From Nocardia farcinica (GTDB lineage Bacteria > Actinomycetota > Actinomycetes > Mycobacteriales > Mycobacteriaceae), in contig NZ_LN868938.1 of assembly GCF_001182745.1 (NCBI RefSeq), positions 1,178,001 through 1,242,000 of the forward strand: a stretch of 64,000 nucleotides of DNA. Direction: 5' to 3'. The position numbers and the translations under genes are program-made. The notes beneath the pieces were generated by a model that saw only the letters and a program-made list of their open reading frames with translations, did no database searches and had not been told where the DNA came from. The first letter of the stretch is position 1, and the number at the start of each line of letters is the position of its first letter. Below are positions 1 to 8,345 of the stretch, piece after piece.

Positions 1-34
1 AGTCGGGTTCACGACGACATCGGGAACAGGGAAT

Positions 35-1864
35 ATGAGCACTTCAGAAATCGGTTTCGCGCACGAGTCAGGCAAGACGGTGTACACCGTTCCCGAGGCG
101 TTCCAGGAGACCCTCACGCTGCGCCCCGACCAGGTCGCGCTGCGGACCGTCGGCGGCACCACCGAGATCACCTGGCGCGAATACGGTGAACGGGTGCGCG
201 CCCTGGCCGCCGGACTGGCCGCCCTCGGCCTGACGCACGGCGACACGATGGGCATCATGCTCACCAACCGGCCGGAGTTCAACCTGATCGACACCGCCGC
301 CCTGCACGTGGGCGCCACCCCGTTCTCGGTGTACAATACCAGCTCCGCCGAGCAGATCACGCACCTGTTCGGCAACGCGGGCAACAAGATCGTCGTCACC
401 GAGCAGGCCTTTCTCGACGTCATCCGCGCCACCGGCGTCGCGCTCGACCACATCATCGTCGTCGACGGCCCCGCCACCGGCACCCTCACCCTGGCCGAGG
501 TGGAAGCCAACCCGCTGGCCGACTTCGACTTCGACGCCGCCTGGCGCGCGGTGCGCAACGACGACCTGGCCACCCTGATCTACACCTCCGGCACCACCGG
601 CCCGTCCAAGGGCGTGGAGATCACCCACGCCAACGTGCTCGCTCAGATCACCGCGCTGGTCAGCGGCCCGCTGCGGGTCGGCCTGGACGACCGCGCGGTG
701 TCCTACCTACCCGCCGCACACGTCGCCGACCGCATCTCCGGGCACGCCATCAACCTGGTCACCGGCATCCAGATCACCACCGTGCCCGACCCGCGCGAGA
801 TCGCCGCCGCCCTGCCCGACGCCCGCCCCACCACCTTCTTCGGCGTGCCGCGGGTGTGGCAGAAGATCAAGGCCGGGGTGGAGGCCAAGCTCGCGAGCGA
901 GCCGAGCCCGGTGAAGAAGAAGCTCGCCACCTGGGCGATCGAGACCGGTGTGGCGGCCGCGCGCGCCGACCTGGCCGGCAAGGGCCGCTCCCCCGTGCTG
1001 GCCGTGCAGCACCGGCTCGCCGAGAAACTGGTGCTGTCCAAGCTGCGCGCCGCGCTCGGCTTCGACGAGCTCGAGGTCGCCGCCTCGGGCGCCGCGCCCA
1101 TCCCCGCCGAGATCCTCGAGTTCTACCTCGGTCTCGGCTTCACCGTCAGCGAGGTGTGGGGCATGTCGGAGACCACCGGCGTGGGCACCTACACCGAACT
1201 GGACAAACCCCGCCCCGGCTCGGTCGGGCGCCCCGTCGACGGGGTGGAGGTGCGCCTGGACGCCGACGGCGAGGTGCTCATCCGCGGCCCCATCGTCACC
1301 CGCGGCTACCGCAACATGCCCGACAAGACCGCCGAGGCGATCGACGCCGAGGGCTGGCTGCACACCGGCGATGTCGGCACCCTCGACGAGGACGGCTACC
1401 TGCGCATCATCGACCGCAAGAAGGAACTGATCATCAACGAGGCGGGCAAGAACATCGCCCCCAGCAACATCGAGAACGCCGTCAAGGCCGCGTCCTCGCT
1501 GGTCGGTCAGGTCGTCGCGATCGGTGACGCCAAGCCCTACATCACCGCCCTGATCGTGCTCGACCCCGACATCGTGGCCCTGCGTGCCAAAGACCTCGGC
1601 GCCACCGACGCCGACCTGCCCACCCTGGTGCGCCGCCGCGAGATCGTCGACGAGGTGCACGCCGCGGTGAAGGCGGGCAACACCAAGCTCTCGCGGGTGG
1701 AGCAGATCAAACGCTTCACCATCGTCGGCGCGGTGTGGGAGCCCGGCGGCGACGAGCTGACCCCGAAGATGTCGCTCAAGCGCAAGCCGATCGCCGAGAA
1801 GTACGCCACCACCCTCGCCGAGCTCTACGCCGACCCGGCGCCCGAGCACATCGTCAACGTCTGA
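35..1864 (+). CDS. Long-chain acyl-CoA synthetase (FadD-type AMP-forming ligase)
   Basis: A 609-residue adenylate-forming enzyme that should activate fatty acids to acyl-CoA through an acyl-AMP intermediate in the cytosol. The P-loop-like AMP-binding motif YTSGTTGPSKG lies near residue 185. The C-terminal half carries the GWLHTGD motif and the DRKKELIINEAGKNIAPSNIE stretch typical of long-chain (FadD15/FadD11-like) ligases, and the length suits that family. The ATG at 35 follows a weak purine-rich stretch (GGGAACAGGG). It is the last intact gene before the transposon remnant, which begins about 130 bp after its stop. The exact fatty acid substrate cannot be read from the sequence. Confidence 0.9.
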   Translation: MSTSEIGFAHESGKTVYTVPEAFQETLTLRPDQVALRTVGGTTEITWREYGERVRALAAGLAALGLTHGDTMGIMLTNRPEFNLIDTAALHVGATPFSVYNTSSAEQITHLFGNAGNKIVVTEQAFLDVIRATGVALDHIIVVDGPATGTLTLAEVEANPLADFDFDAAWRAVRNDDLATLIYTSGTTGPSKGVEITHANVLAQITALVSGPLRVGLDDRAVSYLPAAHVADRISGHAINLVTGIQITTVPDPREIAAALPDARPTTFFGVPRVWQKIKAGVEAKLASEPSPVKKKLATWAIETGVAAARADLAGKGRSPVLAVQHRLAEKLVLSKLRAALGFDELEVAASGAAPIPAEILEFYLGLGFTVSEVWGMSETTGVGTYTELDKPRPGSVGRPVDGVEVRLDADGEVLIRGPIVTRGYRNMPDKTAEAIDAEGWLHTGDVGTLDEDGYLRIIDRKKELIINEAGKNIAPSNIENAVKAASSLVGQVVAIGDAKPYITALIVLDPDIVALRAKDLGATDADLPTLVRRREIVDEVHAAVKAGNTKLSRVEQIKRFTIVGAVWEPGGDELTPKMSLKRKPIAEKYATTLAELYADPAPEHIVNV

Positions 1865-1991
1865 GGACCGTGTCACCAGCCGCAAGTCGGGGTGAATGCC
1901 GAGCATACGAGCAGTATCGATCCGTCGTCTGCCGTAATTGTCCGGTGCTGGTGGTGATTTCGGTGTCGCTTGCGCGGCTGTGGCGCGTGAG

Positions 1992-3022
1992 GTGGACCAG
2001 GACGAACTGATCGATGCGTGGACGATCGAGGTGATGAGCCGAACCTGATCGGCGGCAAGCGGGGCGCTACACGGCTGGGGTTCGCGATTCTGCTCCGCTT
2101 TTACACCGAGCGGGGCCGGTTTCCACGCGGCCGCTCCGAGATCTCAGACGAGGCGATCGCCTACGTGGCCCGCCAGATCGGTGTGGATCGCACCGAAATC
2201 GCGTTCTACGACTGGTCTGGTCAGAAGGATCGAGTACCACCGTGCCCAGGTCAGTCAGGCGCTCGGGTTCCGCGAATGCAGTGTGGCCCGATGCCGATGC
2301 GTTGACGTGGTGGCTGGTCGAGGAGGTCACCCAGGTCGAGCGCAGCGGTGAGCGGGTGCGCGAACATTTGCTGGCCGAGCTGCGCCGCCGCAAGCTGGAG
2401 CCACCGACGACTGGCCGGATCGACCGGATCGTCGCGGCGGGGTTGAGCCGCGGGGAGGAGGTGCTATTCGACCGGGTGATGTCGCGGTTGTCGACCGAGG
2501 TGGTGGCCAGGCTGGTCGCGCTGGTCGCCCCGGCCGCTGACGAGGCGGGCGAGCTGGAAGGCGGGAGCGCGGTGCTGGCGTCGATCCGGTCAGATCCGGG
2601 TAACGTCAGTTCGAACACGATGCTCACCGAGATCGCCAAGCTCGAAGCGGTCCGCGAGATCGGCGTCCCGGTCGAGGTGTTCGCCGACATCGCGCCGAAG
2701 ACCGCGAAGAACTGGCGGGCTCGCGCCGCGGTGGAGTCACCGAGCCATCTGCGTGGGCATCCGCTGCGAGTGAAGCTGACGTTGCTGGCGGCGCTGTTGC
2801 ATTTCCGGCGCCGGGAGATCACCGACACCCTGGTCGAGTTGTTGAACTCGACGGTGCACCGGATCAACGCCCGCGCCGAGGTGCGGGTGACCAACGAGCT
2901 GATCAAGGAGTTCAAGAAGGTCACCGGCAAGGAGCACCTAACACCACGCACCGGCCGGTGCTCGACGCGCTGAAGCTGATCGGCCGCTATGCGGGCGCGA
3001 ACCTGCGCTACTACCCGCGTGA
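1992..3022 (+). pseudogene. Tn3-family transposase, N-terminal fragment (DUF4158 region), frameshifted
   Basis: Three reading frames must be joined to follow this protein. It opens with VDQDELIDAWTI, continues as GGKRGATRLGFAILLRFY in another frame from about 2030, passes RIEYHRAQVSQALGFREC near 2230 in a third, and runs from about 2290 to 2939 as one clean frame (WWLVEEVTQVERSGERVR onward). These are the N-terminal and linker regions of a Tn3-family transposase. After the residues KKVTGKE near 2935 about 60 residues of the usual protein are missing; the match resumes as THRPVLDALKLIGRYAGANLRYYP and stops near 3022, where unrelated DNA begins. The next matching part is at 5890-6240. The gene is clearly dead. 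Confidence 0.8.
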
Positions 3023-3458
3023 CCGGGACCGACCGAGGCTCGTACCCCGGTGCCGACGCTGAATACGGCTCGTGCGGGCCGGCCACCTCGAAGTGGCGGA
3101 CGTGGACCCGGGCGGGCCCCGGCGGGGTCAGATCGATCGCGAGCTCACCTTGACATTCCTCGTAGTAGCTGGAGCCGAGATACGGGCGCCCCAGCTCGGT
3201 GAGGTAGCTGGCCTCCTCGACGAACTCGGCGTCGACGGGTTCCGGAGGGAACCCGCCCTCGCCGACGACCACGCTGACCCGGCCGAGGTTGCCGTGGCTG
3301 CGGTCGCGGCCGGTGGAGATCGCCAGCGCGCCGACGCCGGGCCGTAACCGGTGCGCGCCTTCCCATGAAATGGTCTTGGGTTGCGAATCGAGCGCACGAT
3401 CGAGCAGGTAGATCAGTCCACCGTTGTCGTAGTCGACGATGTCGGTCAAGATCACCAT
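3022..3458 (-). pseudogene. Unknown protein gene, 3' end lost at the transposase junction
   Basis: Reading starts at ATG 3458 (MVILTDIVDYDNGGLIYLLD), preceded by a TTGGAGGA ribosome site; a GTG at 3476 is an upstream alternative that overlaps the previous stop. About 140 residues look like real coding sequence (acidic, with a GNLGRVSVVVGEGG segment). The frame then runs into antisense transposase sequence near 3022, so the native C-terminus is gone, although the frame stays open to 2067 by chance. It is the last gene of a minus-strand run that starts at the LGFP gene near 5.9 kb. No family was recognised. Confidence 0.5.
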
Positions 3459-3472
3459 CGGGTCCTCCAACT

Positions 3473-3637
3473 TCACAACGACGGGTCGGCGCGGACATAG
3501 AATCGGTCACCGTCCATGACCCGGTTCTCGTAGTAGAAGGTCGCGATCACATCCGCGTGCTTCTGGTTGGCGTCCACGGGTGTCTTCGGCACCATGAATA
3601 CGCTGTACCCGTTGGCTCCGGTGTGCGACGGCTCCAC
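3473..3637 (-). CDS. Small unknown protein, possibly the end of a frameshifted gene
   Basis: A 54-codon frame starting at GTG 3637 reads VEPSHTGANGYSVFMVPKTP, then DANQKHADVIATFYYENRVM, and ends RADPSL. The composition is protein-like, with aromatic and acidic residues and no Arg/Ala bias. Its stop overlaps the GTG that could start the next gene (GTGA at 3473-3476). There is no good ribosome site, and the frame just upstream is closed by a TAA. It may therefore be the 3' part of a gene whose 5' part is the frame at 3698-3862. Function unknown. Confidence 0.4.
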   Translation of the reverse strand: MEPSHTGANGYSVFMVPKTPVDANQKHADVIATFYYENRVMDGDRFYVRADPSL

Positions 3638-3697
3638 CAATGATGGAAACTTGCAACTGGTGGAGCTTCTCGAGTCTTACCCACTCAGGAGCGATAC

Positions 3698-3862
3698 CTA
3701 CCGCCGGATCTCGCAGGATTGGCCCCACGGGCCGACAGGTAGCTGGTGGGTAATTTCCCAGGTGACGAAATGGTGCCATTCACACTCGATCTCGCCGGTA
3801 AGCCCGCCGACGCGGTCGAGGATGTCCTCCAGTTCGGCGGCAAAGGGATTGGCGTCGTCCAC
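3698..3862 (-). CDS. Small unknown protein
   Basis: A 54-codon frame with a GTG start at 3862 and a purine-rich ribosome site (GAAAGGCGAG) just upstream. It reads VDDANPFAAELEDILDRVGG, then LTGEIECEWHHFVTWEITHQ, and ends SCEIRR. The acidic N-terminus predicts an amphipathic helix, followed by a Trp/His-rich part. It begins 46 bp after the stop of the 323-residue gene on the same strand. A frameshift could join it to the following small frame. No family recognised. Confidence 0.45.
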   Translation of the reverse strand: MDDANPFAAELEDILDRVGGLTGEIECEWHHFVTWEITHQLPVGPWGQSCEIRR

Positions 3863-3907
3863 CTCGCCTTTCTTCCTGGCTGCGGATCATCCGCGTCGGG
3901 CGCTGTG

Positions 3908-4879
3908 TCAGCCGGGCTCGGTGACCGGGCTCCCGAGTAGCCCCGTGGCGAACAGCTCTTTGAACTGCTCGACGAGCTCGTCGGCCCACTGCTCGGGTGT
4001 GCGTATCGGCAGGGCGCCCAGTCGCGGAACGGCGCGGCGGAAGAATTCGTATCCTTCGGCGAAGTCGGCCTCGGTCGGCACGGAGAGCGCGATCTCGTGC
4101 TCGATGCCCGTGTCGCGGCATTGGTAGCGGATGTGCGCGGTCGACTCCGACAACCGGAACGCGATGAGCCGGAACTGGTGATGCACTGCGCCCTTGGCGC
4201 GCAGCACACTCAGCAGCGCGCGCGCTGCCGGTAGGATCGGTTCGGGTGCGGCGCCGGTAAGTTCCACCGGCCACAACAGGCTCGGGCAACGTTGCGTGGG
4301 AGCGACCACCTCCACCGGTGGCCGGCCCTCGCTGTCGGCGGCAAGCGCCCGGACCGTCACCGTCCCCGACCCGAACGAGACACCGGCGAAGTAAAAGTCG
4401 TCGGGAGCTGCGACGGGCTGGGCGTCGGCGTCGAGGAGCACGAGGTAGCGATGTAGCCGCTCCCACCGTCCCCCCGAGTTCCGCAGGACATAGCCGTGGT
4501 CGAACCATTCCCGGCCCAGCACGGCCGCCGCCCACGCCCCAGCCTCGCCCTCGGGTAGCACGACATCAGCCTCGCCGTCCGTCCCGCGCTCACGCGGATG
4601 TCCTGAGATCAGTACCTGGACGCCGAGCACCGAGGCGCCGTCTGGGAAGGACCCGAGGTCGGTCATCTCCCAGTAGTTCATCGTGGCGACGACATCGACA
4701 TCGGCAACAGTGACGGCCGGGCCCTCGATCGGACGCTCGTCGCCGGGCAGCGAGTCCGCTGCGCCGAGCGCCCCGCTCGCCCTGCAGGCCAGCGCCGTGG
4801 TCCCGGCACGGACGTGGTCGATCTGGGCCGCATGGCGTTGCGTGATCTGGTACTCGGCGTCGTTGACGGACCCGGCCAT
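3908..4879 (-). CDS. Unknown 323-residue soluble protein
   Basis: ATG 4879 follows a strong ribosome site (GAGGAGGT, 6 nt away). The protein has no signal peptide or membrane segment. It is acidic and rich in beta-type segments (WERLHRYLVLLDADAQPVAA, FYFAGVSFGSGTVTVRALA), and its C-terminal third resembles a helical domain (PEQWADELVEQFKELFATG). It lies 35 bp downstream of the secreted-protein gene on the same strand, and the packing suggests co-transcription. I do not recognise the family. The island context suggests acquired accessory function, but no specific role can be given. Confidence 0.7.
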   Translation of the reverse strand: MAGSVNDAEYQITQRHAAQIDHVRAGTTALACRASGALGAADSLPGDERPIEGPAVTVADVDVVATMNYWEMTDLGSFPDGASVLGVQVLISGHPRERGTDGEADVVLPEGEAGAWAAAVLGREWFDHGYVLRNSGGRWERLHRYLVLLDADAQPVAAPDDFYFAGVSFGSGTVTVRALAADSEGRPPVEVVAPTQRCPSLLWPVELTGAAPEPILPAARALLSVLRAKGAVHHQFRLIAFRLSESTAHIRYQCRDTGIEHEIALSVPTEADFAEGYEFFRRAVPRLGALPIRTPEQWADELVEQFKELFATGLLGSPVTEPG

Positions 4880-4914
4880 CCTGTTACCTCCTCAACGCCC
4901 GAATTCGTTCGGGC

Positions 4915-5505
4915 TCATCCGCGACCGTTCTTGAGTGCCTTGTTGACCCAGTCCTCGCATTTGAGCCGGACGGGATCGCCGTAGTCGCAGTATACGGTGA
5001 GCAATCCGACCGGGTTTCCGGCTGGCATATCGTAGTATTCCTCGGAGTTCTTTTCCGAGGATGCTCCCACCACTCGCTGTTCCTTGGTGACCCGGCAGTC
5101 GCGACCTCCAGTGTTGCAGACCTTTTCGCGGCCGAAGGCGATGAAGTTCCAGCCCTCGGGGGTCTTGAACGAACTCGATGATTTGAGGACGAATTCCTGC
5201 GCGTTCAGCGAGGGGATATTGTGGCGGTTCCGGGCTTTGTCGTAGCCGAATCCAAATCCCCATTTCGCCTCTTCGGCAGGGTCTCCGGCCGCGGCGTCGG
5301 GAACGCAATAGAATCCGCGACGGATGGGGACGGTTCCGGCTCGGTTGGTGATGACGTTTCTGAGAATTTCCGAGCTGTCGTAGTCGGGGAATGGGGGATT
5401 TCGTTTCGAACAGTCGGTGGTCTGTGCCTGCGCGACCGCGGAGTCCATGACAAGGAAGCTCACTGCGACCATCACCGCCGACAGGACGATGCGAAGGAGG
5501 TTCAT
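4915..5505 (-). CDS. Secreted cysteine-containing protein of unknown function
   Basis: ATG 5505 has an AAAGGA ribosome site at normal distance; longer upstream readings are not credible. Residues 1-28 form a Sec signal peptide (MNLLRIVLSAVMVAVSFLVM, cleavage after AQAQ). The mature part, about 168 residues, has six cysteines (TDCS, FYCV, KVCN, RDCR, VYCD, LKCE), an even number compatible with three disulfides outside the membrane. Base composition is visibly less GC-rich than in the flanking core genes. It sits between the LGFP-repeat gene and the 323-residue gene. No catalytic motif was seen and the family was not recognised. Confidence 0.75.
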   Translation of the reverse strand: MNLLRIVLSAVMVAVSFLVMDSAVAQAQTTDCSKRNPPFPDYDSSEILRNVITNRAGTVPIRRGFYCVPDAAAGDPAEEAKWGFGFGYDKARNRHNIPSLNAQEFVLKSSSSFKTPEGWNFIAFGREKVCNTGGRDCRVTKEQRVVGASSEKNSEEYYDMPAGNPVGLLTVYCDYGDPVRLKCEDWVNKALKNGRG

Positions 5506-5537
5506 CGGGAATTCCTTTGTGGGAGCGGGAATGCTAC

Positions 5538-5889
5538 TCAGCGGACGGGCTCGTAGGCGCCGACGTAGGCGACATTGTCGGCGGTGTATCCGATGGCTCC
5601 GTACTGGAACAGCTGGGCGATGACCAATCCATCGGACAGCCCGGTGGTTCGTGCGTTCTCCACGGGATAGCCCAGTGGCCCGCTCTCGAACCCTTCGCCT
5701 GCCCAGAGACTGATCATGTTGGCGGGAACGCGCCAAGCTCCGATGATCGGCAACCAGTAGATGGCGGTGCCGTTTTCGAAGTAGACGTAGTGGCCGATGC
5801 CGTCGGGTGCCACGAGCTCATCGGAGGTGGGATAGCCTAGTTCGCCGTCCTCACGCCCGACTTCTGCCCAGCGGTCACGCACCGCTCCG
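5538..5889 (-). pseudogene. LGFP-repeat cell-wall protein, 5' end lost
   Basis: The frame carries LGFP-type repeats, modules found in surface proteins of mycolic-acid bacteria: WAEVGREDGELGYPTSDE and, further on, FESGPLGYPVENA, with the intervening YFENGTAIYW segment also typical. A GTG at 5882 could start it, but the repeat pattern (GFGAVRDRW) already runs upstream of that codon to about 5889. There it meets transposase sequence on the other strand, so the native N-terminus, with any signal peptide, has been cut off. The preserved 114 residues end normally. The secreted-protein gene follows after 32 bp. Confidence 0.65.
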
Positions 5890-6240
5890 AACCCTGGCCG
5901 CCGCCGACGACGACCACGTAGGGCTGGCGGGTAACGGCAAACTGCGCAAACCCCTCGATCCGACCGAGTTCATCGACGCGATGTGCGAGGAGATGCGCAC
6001 CGAGCTCGAAGCCCTGCACGCGGCGCTGCCGAAGGCGAGCTGGCTGGAGATCAAAGAGCGCAAACAGGGCGCGATCAAGCTGGCGCCGTTAGCGCCACTG
6101 GGCGAGCCGCGCAACCTGCGGAAGCTGTAATCGCACGTCCAGACCCGGTGGGGTGTGGTGCCGCTGATCGACATGGTCAAAGAAGCGGTACTACGCACCG
6201 GATGCCTGCGCGGGATCACGTCCGTCGCTGACCGTGGTTC
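5890..6240 (+). pseudogene. Tn3-family transposase, central fragment with internal stop
   Basis: After a short degenerate stretch the frame reads LRKPLDPTEFIDAMCEEMRT, then LEALHAALPKASWLEIKERK and IKLAPLAPLGEPRNLRKL, hits TAA at 6128, and continues in the same frame as VQTRWGVVPLIDMVKEAVLR to about VADRGS at 6240. This is the part of a Tn3 transposase that normally follows the fragment ending near 3022, allowing for roughly 60-80 missing residues. The remaining catalytic C-terminal part is absent. Together the two fragments show one transposase gene that was interrupted and eroded. Confidence 0.8.
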
Positions 6241-6315
6241 GAACTGGCACTCGGCGGATGACTCGTCCGTTCCCCGGCAGGCGCCTGAGGCGTTGCCGCT
6301 TCGGCCCCTGAGGGA

Positions 6316-6354
6316 CCAAGGTTCGGGCTACGCTGCGCAGAGCCCAAACCTTGG
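6316..6354. repeat. Imperfect 14-bp inverted repeat (hairpin)
   Basis: CCAAGGTTCGGGCT is followed, 11 nt later, by AGCCCAAACCTTGG, its reverse complement with one mismatch. It lies in the non-coding stretch 6241-6458 after the transposase fragment. It could be a terminator for the minus-strand gene at 6459 or part of a transposon structure. No T-run follows. I see no gene in the rest of this stretch. Confidence 0.5.
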
Positions 6355-6458
6355 CCCGACAGTGGCTGATTCGGGCGATGGCCTGACGGCATATGCTCGC
6401 TGGTCAAGGAGGAACCAGCTACAGTAGCCGCAAGCGCACCGTCTCCACTTCCTCGGTC

Positions 6459-6767
6459 CTACTGAGGAAGTTCGACACCCGCAGGAAGGTCGTACTCTTT
6501 GAGTACGATCGCATCGCTATAGTCGAAATCGAAATCTTCGTCATCGCGAGAAACCCTGAATTGGATCTTCAAGTACAGCTCAGGGTTGTGAGACTTGAAA
6601 GGCTCGAGCGAGACCCGATGAGAGATGTCGAACGGGTCGGTCAGCGTACCTTCCCAGGAGCCACCGAATTCTTCGATATAGCTCCGTATGGTTCGGCCTG
6701 GACGGCCGATCCGCTCAACCGGATTCAGCGCGGTCGCTTCAGCGGTGATTCTGACGCGATTCGTCAT
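6459..6767 (-). CDS. Small unknown protein
   Basis: A 102-residue protein from ATG 6767 with GGGAGC upstream. It starts MTNRVRITAEATALNPVERI and ends DLPAGVELPQ. It is acidic overall, and the segment DDEDFDFDYSDAIVLKEYDL is very Asp-rich. No signal peptide or membrane segment. The region has clearly lower GC and more A/T-ending codons than the chromosome around it, in keeping with acquired DNA. It precedes no obvious operon partner; the next gene upstream on the strand is a small secreted peptide 46 bp away. Function unknown. Confidence 0.6.
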   Translation of the reverse strand: MTNRVRITAEATALNPVERIGRPGRTIRSYIEEFGGSWEGTLTDPFDISHRVSLEPFKSHNPELYLKIQFRVSRDDEDFDFDYSDAIVLKEYDLPAGVELPQ

Positions 6768-6812
6768 TGATGGCAGCTCCCAAATACCTTGATGAAGGAT
6801 TGCACTCTAAGC

Positions 6813-7010
6813 TTAAACCCTCGTATACACCAGCTCGCCGTTGCACCTCTCGACCAGGAACTTCCCATCCTGGGTGAGGCCCACCACCGCACAGCCGTCA
6901 TCCGCGACGGCATTCGCAACGGCCGGGCTGATCACCGCCATACCAGCGATGGAACCGAATGTGAGTGCCGAGCCGGCGGCGACGGCAGCGACGATCTTCT
7001 TCAGCTTCAT
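6813..7010 (-). CDS. Small secreted peptide
   Basis: A 65-residue precursor from ATG 7010. The N-terminus MKLKKIVAAVAAGSALTFGS continues through a hydrophobic stretch to AVANA, a good signal-peptidase site near residue 34. The mature part has about 30 residues and two cysteines (DDGCAVVG and ERCNGE) that could form one disulfide. Small exported peptides of this kind are common and unnamed in Nocardia-like genomes. Codon use is less GC-biased than in neighbours. Role unknown; exported location is the only supportable claim. Confidence 0.65.
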   Translation of the reverse strand: MKLKKIVAAVAAGSALTFGSIAGMAVISPAVANAVADDGCAVVGLTQDGKFLVERCNGELVYTRV

Positions 7011-7131
7011 GATGCCCCTAACGGTTTTCGATTTCTTGGGTCCCTTCAGCGGCGCTGAAGGTGTAGGGGGTGCGAGCCGGATTTCGAGAGGCGGCGGGGT
7101 TCAGCGCCCCTCCTTGCCGAACTCGATGACA

Positions 7132-7179
7132 GGGTCGCAAAGTGAGCGTCAGCGTGACTGTCCTCATTTCGCCCCCCCC
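7132..7179. other. Possible Tn3-type terminal sequence
   Basis: Read on the minus strand this stretch begins with a run of eight G, continues CGAAATGAGGACAGTCACG, and ends in a TCACTTTGCGACCC-like segment, which resembles terminal inverted repeats of Tn3-family elements. It lies between the small secreted peptide gene and the resolvase remnant. I could not find a convincing matching copy near 1.9 kb, so the call is weak. Confidence 0.25.
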
Positions 7180-7198
7180 AAATCGCCCTAGCGATCCC

Positions 7199-7575
7199 TG
7201 TTAATAGGTTTGACGGCTCCCGAGCTCGACGAGCTGATCGCCTTCGTGCGCGAGGGCGACACCGTGTTCGTGCATTCGATGGACCGGCTCGCACACAACC
7301 TCGACGATCTACGCCGTCTGGTGCGGGTGTTGACAGGCAAGGGGGTGCGGGTCGAATTCGTCAAGGAATCATTGACGTTCACCGGTGAAGATTCACCGAT
7401 GGCGACGTTGTTGCTCTCGGTCATGGGTGCCTTCGCCGAGTTCGAACGGTCATTGATCCTCGAACGTCAACGCGAGGGCATCGCGGCCGCCAAGGCTCAA
7501 GGCGTCTATACCGGTCTCGGGATCAATCGTGACACCGTGTACAGCTACCTTCGGGCTGGCACCGCTGCGGAGTGA
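7199..7575 (+). pseudogene. Serine resolvase/invertase, truncated at both domains
   Basis: The frame preserves the second half of a Tn3-type resolvase catalytic domain (GDTVFVHSMDRLAHNLDDLR, then FTGEDSPMATLLLSVMGAFA and EFERSLILERQREGIAAAKA). The N-terminal part with the catalytic serine is missing: the match starts abruptly near LTAPELDEL at 7210. After AKAQGVYTGL the sequence jumps straight to GINRDTVYSYLR, the end of the DNA-binding helix-turn-helix, so most of that domain is deleted too. It is the expected partner of the broken Tn3 transposase and marks the right side of the remnant. It cannot be active. Confidence 0.8.
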
Positions 7576-7752
7576 ATCAGGAAGGCACTACCAGAGGGCG
7601 ATCGCGAATCGACCCGGCATTCCTGGAACTTGCCCAGGTCGGCGATCTCATCGTCTACGTCGACGGGCACGTAATGGTCGGGAGCAACCCGCCATTTGCG
7701 GCTGGTGCCACGATCCTTACCGGCACCCCTCAACGTCCTGACCCGGAAACAC

Positions 7753-7790
7753 CGTCGGGGCCCCGAACCGCGAAGTCCGGGGCCCCGACG
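7753..7790 (-). terminator. GC-rich 13-bp hairpin downstream of the YbhB gene
   Basis: CGTCGGGGCCCCG and CGGGGCCCCGACG form a perfect 13-bp stem around a 12-nt loop, 10 bp after the stop of the minus-strand YbhB gene. It lacks a strong T-run, as is common for actinobacterial terminators. The region 7576-7752 holds no gene I can support. Confidence 0.7.
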
Positions 7791-7799
7791 CGTGCGGGA

Positions 7800-8327
7800 C
7801 TACTTCTGCTCGTAGGTGGCCACGATCGTGCCGCGGGCCAGGGTGTGGGAGAACAGGTTGAACCCGAGCACCGCGGGGGTGGTGTTCTTGTCCAGGCCCA
7901 GCCGCTCGGTGTCCACCGCGTGCACCACGATGAAGTAGCGGTGCGGGCCGTGCCCGGGCGGCGGGGCCGCGCCGACGTAACCGAAGGAGCCCGCGTCGTT
8001 GCGCAGGGTCAGCGAGCCGGTCGGCAGCCCGGCGTCGTTGTCGGCGGCGCCGCTGGGGATCGAGGTGACATCGGCGGGGATGTCACACACCGCCCAGTGC
8101 CAGAAGCCCGACGCCGTCGGGGCGTCCGGGTCGAACACCGTCACCGCGAAACTCTTGGTCTCCGGCGGGAAACCCGACCAGGACAGCTGCGGGGAGATGT
8201 CCTTGCCGCCCGCGCCCATCACACCGCTGACCTGCTCGCTGGCGAAGGGCTGACCATCGGTGACGTCCTGCGAGGTGACCGTGAAGGTGGGCACCTGCGG
8301 GAGTGCGTCGTAGGGGTTGTAAGCCAT
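7800..8327 (-). CDS. YbhB/YbcL family (PEBP-like) protein
   Basis: A 175-residue phosphatidylethanolamine-binding-like protein. Typical features are [20 protein letters not shown] (the DPD ligand-pocket region), [10 protein letters not shown], and [15 protein letters not shown]. The family is cytosolic with poorly defined ligands; the M. tuberculosis member is Rv2140c (TB18.6). It lies 18 bp downstream of the M20 peptidase gene on the same strand, the same order as Rv2141c-Rv2140c, so the two are probably co-transcribed. The ATG at 8327 follows an AGAGAGGAAG ribosome site. Confidence 0.9.
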   Translation of the reverse strand: MAYNPYDALPQVPTFTVTSQDVTDGQPFASEQVSGVMGAGGKDISPQLSWSGFPPETKSFAVTVFDPDAPTASGFWHWAVCDIPADVTSIPSGAADNDAGLPTGSLTLRNDAGSFGYVGAAPPPGHGPHRYFIVVHAVDTERLGLDKNTTPAVLGFNLFSHTLARGTIVATYEQK

Positions 8328-8345
8328 GGCTTCCTCTCTTGCGGT

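Noticed and set aside
2067-3476. A 469-codon open frame on the minus strand
   Set aside because: Only its first part (to about 3022) looks like protein; the rest is antisense to the transposase fragment and is Arg/Ser-rich. I kept only the first part as a truncated gene.
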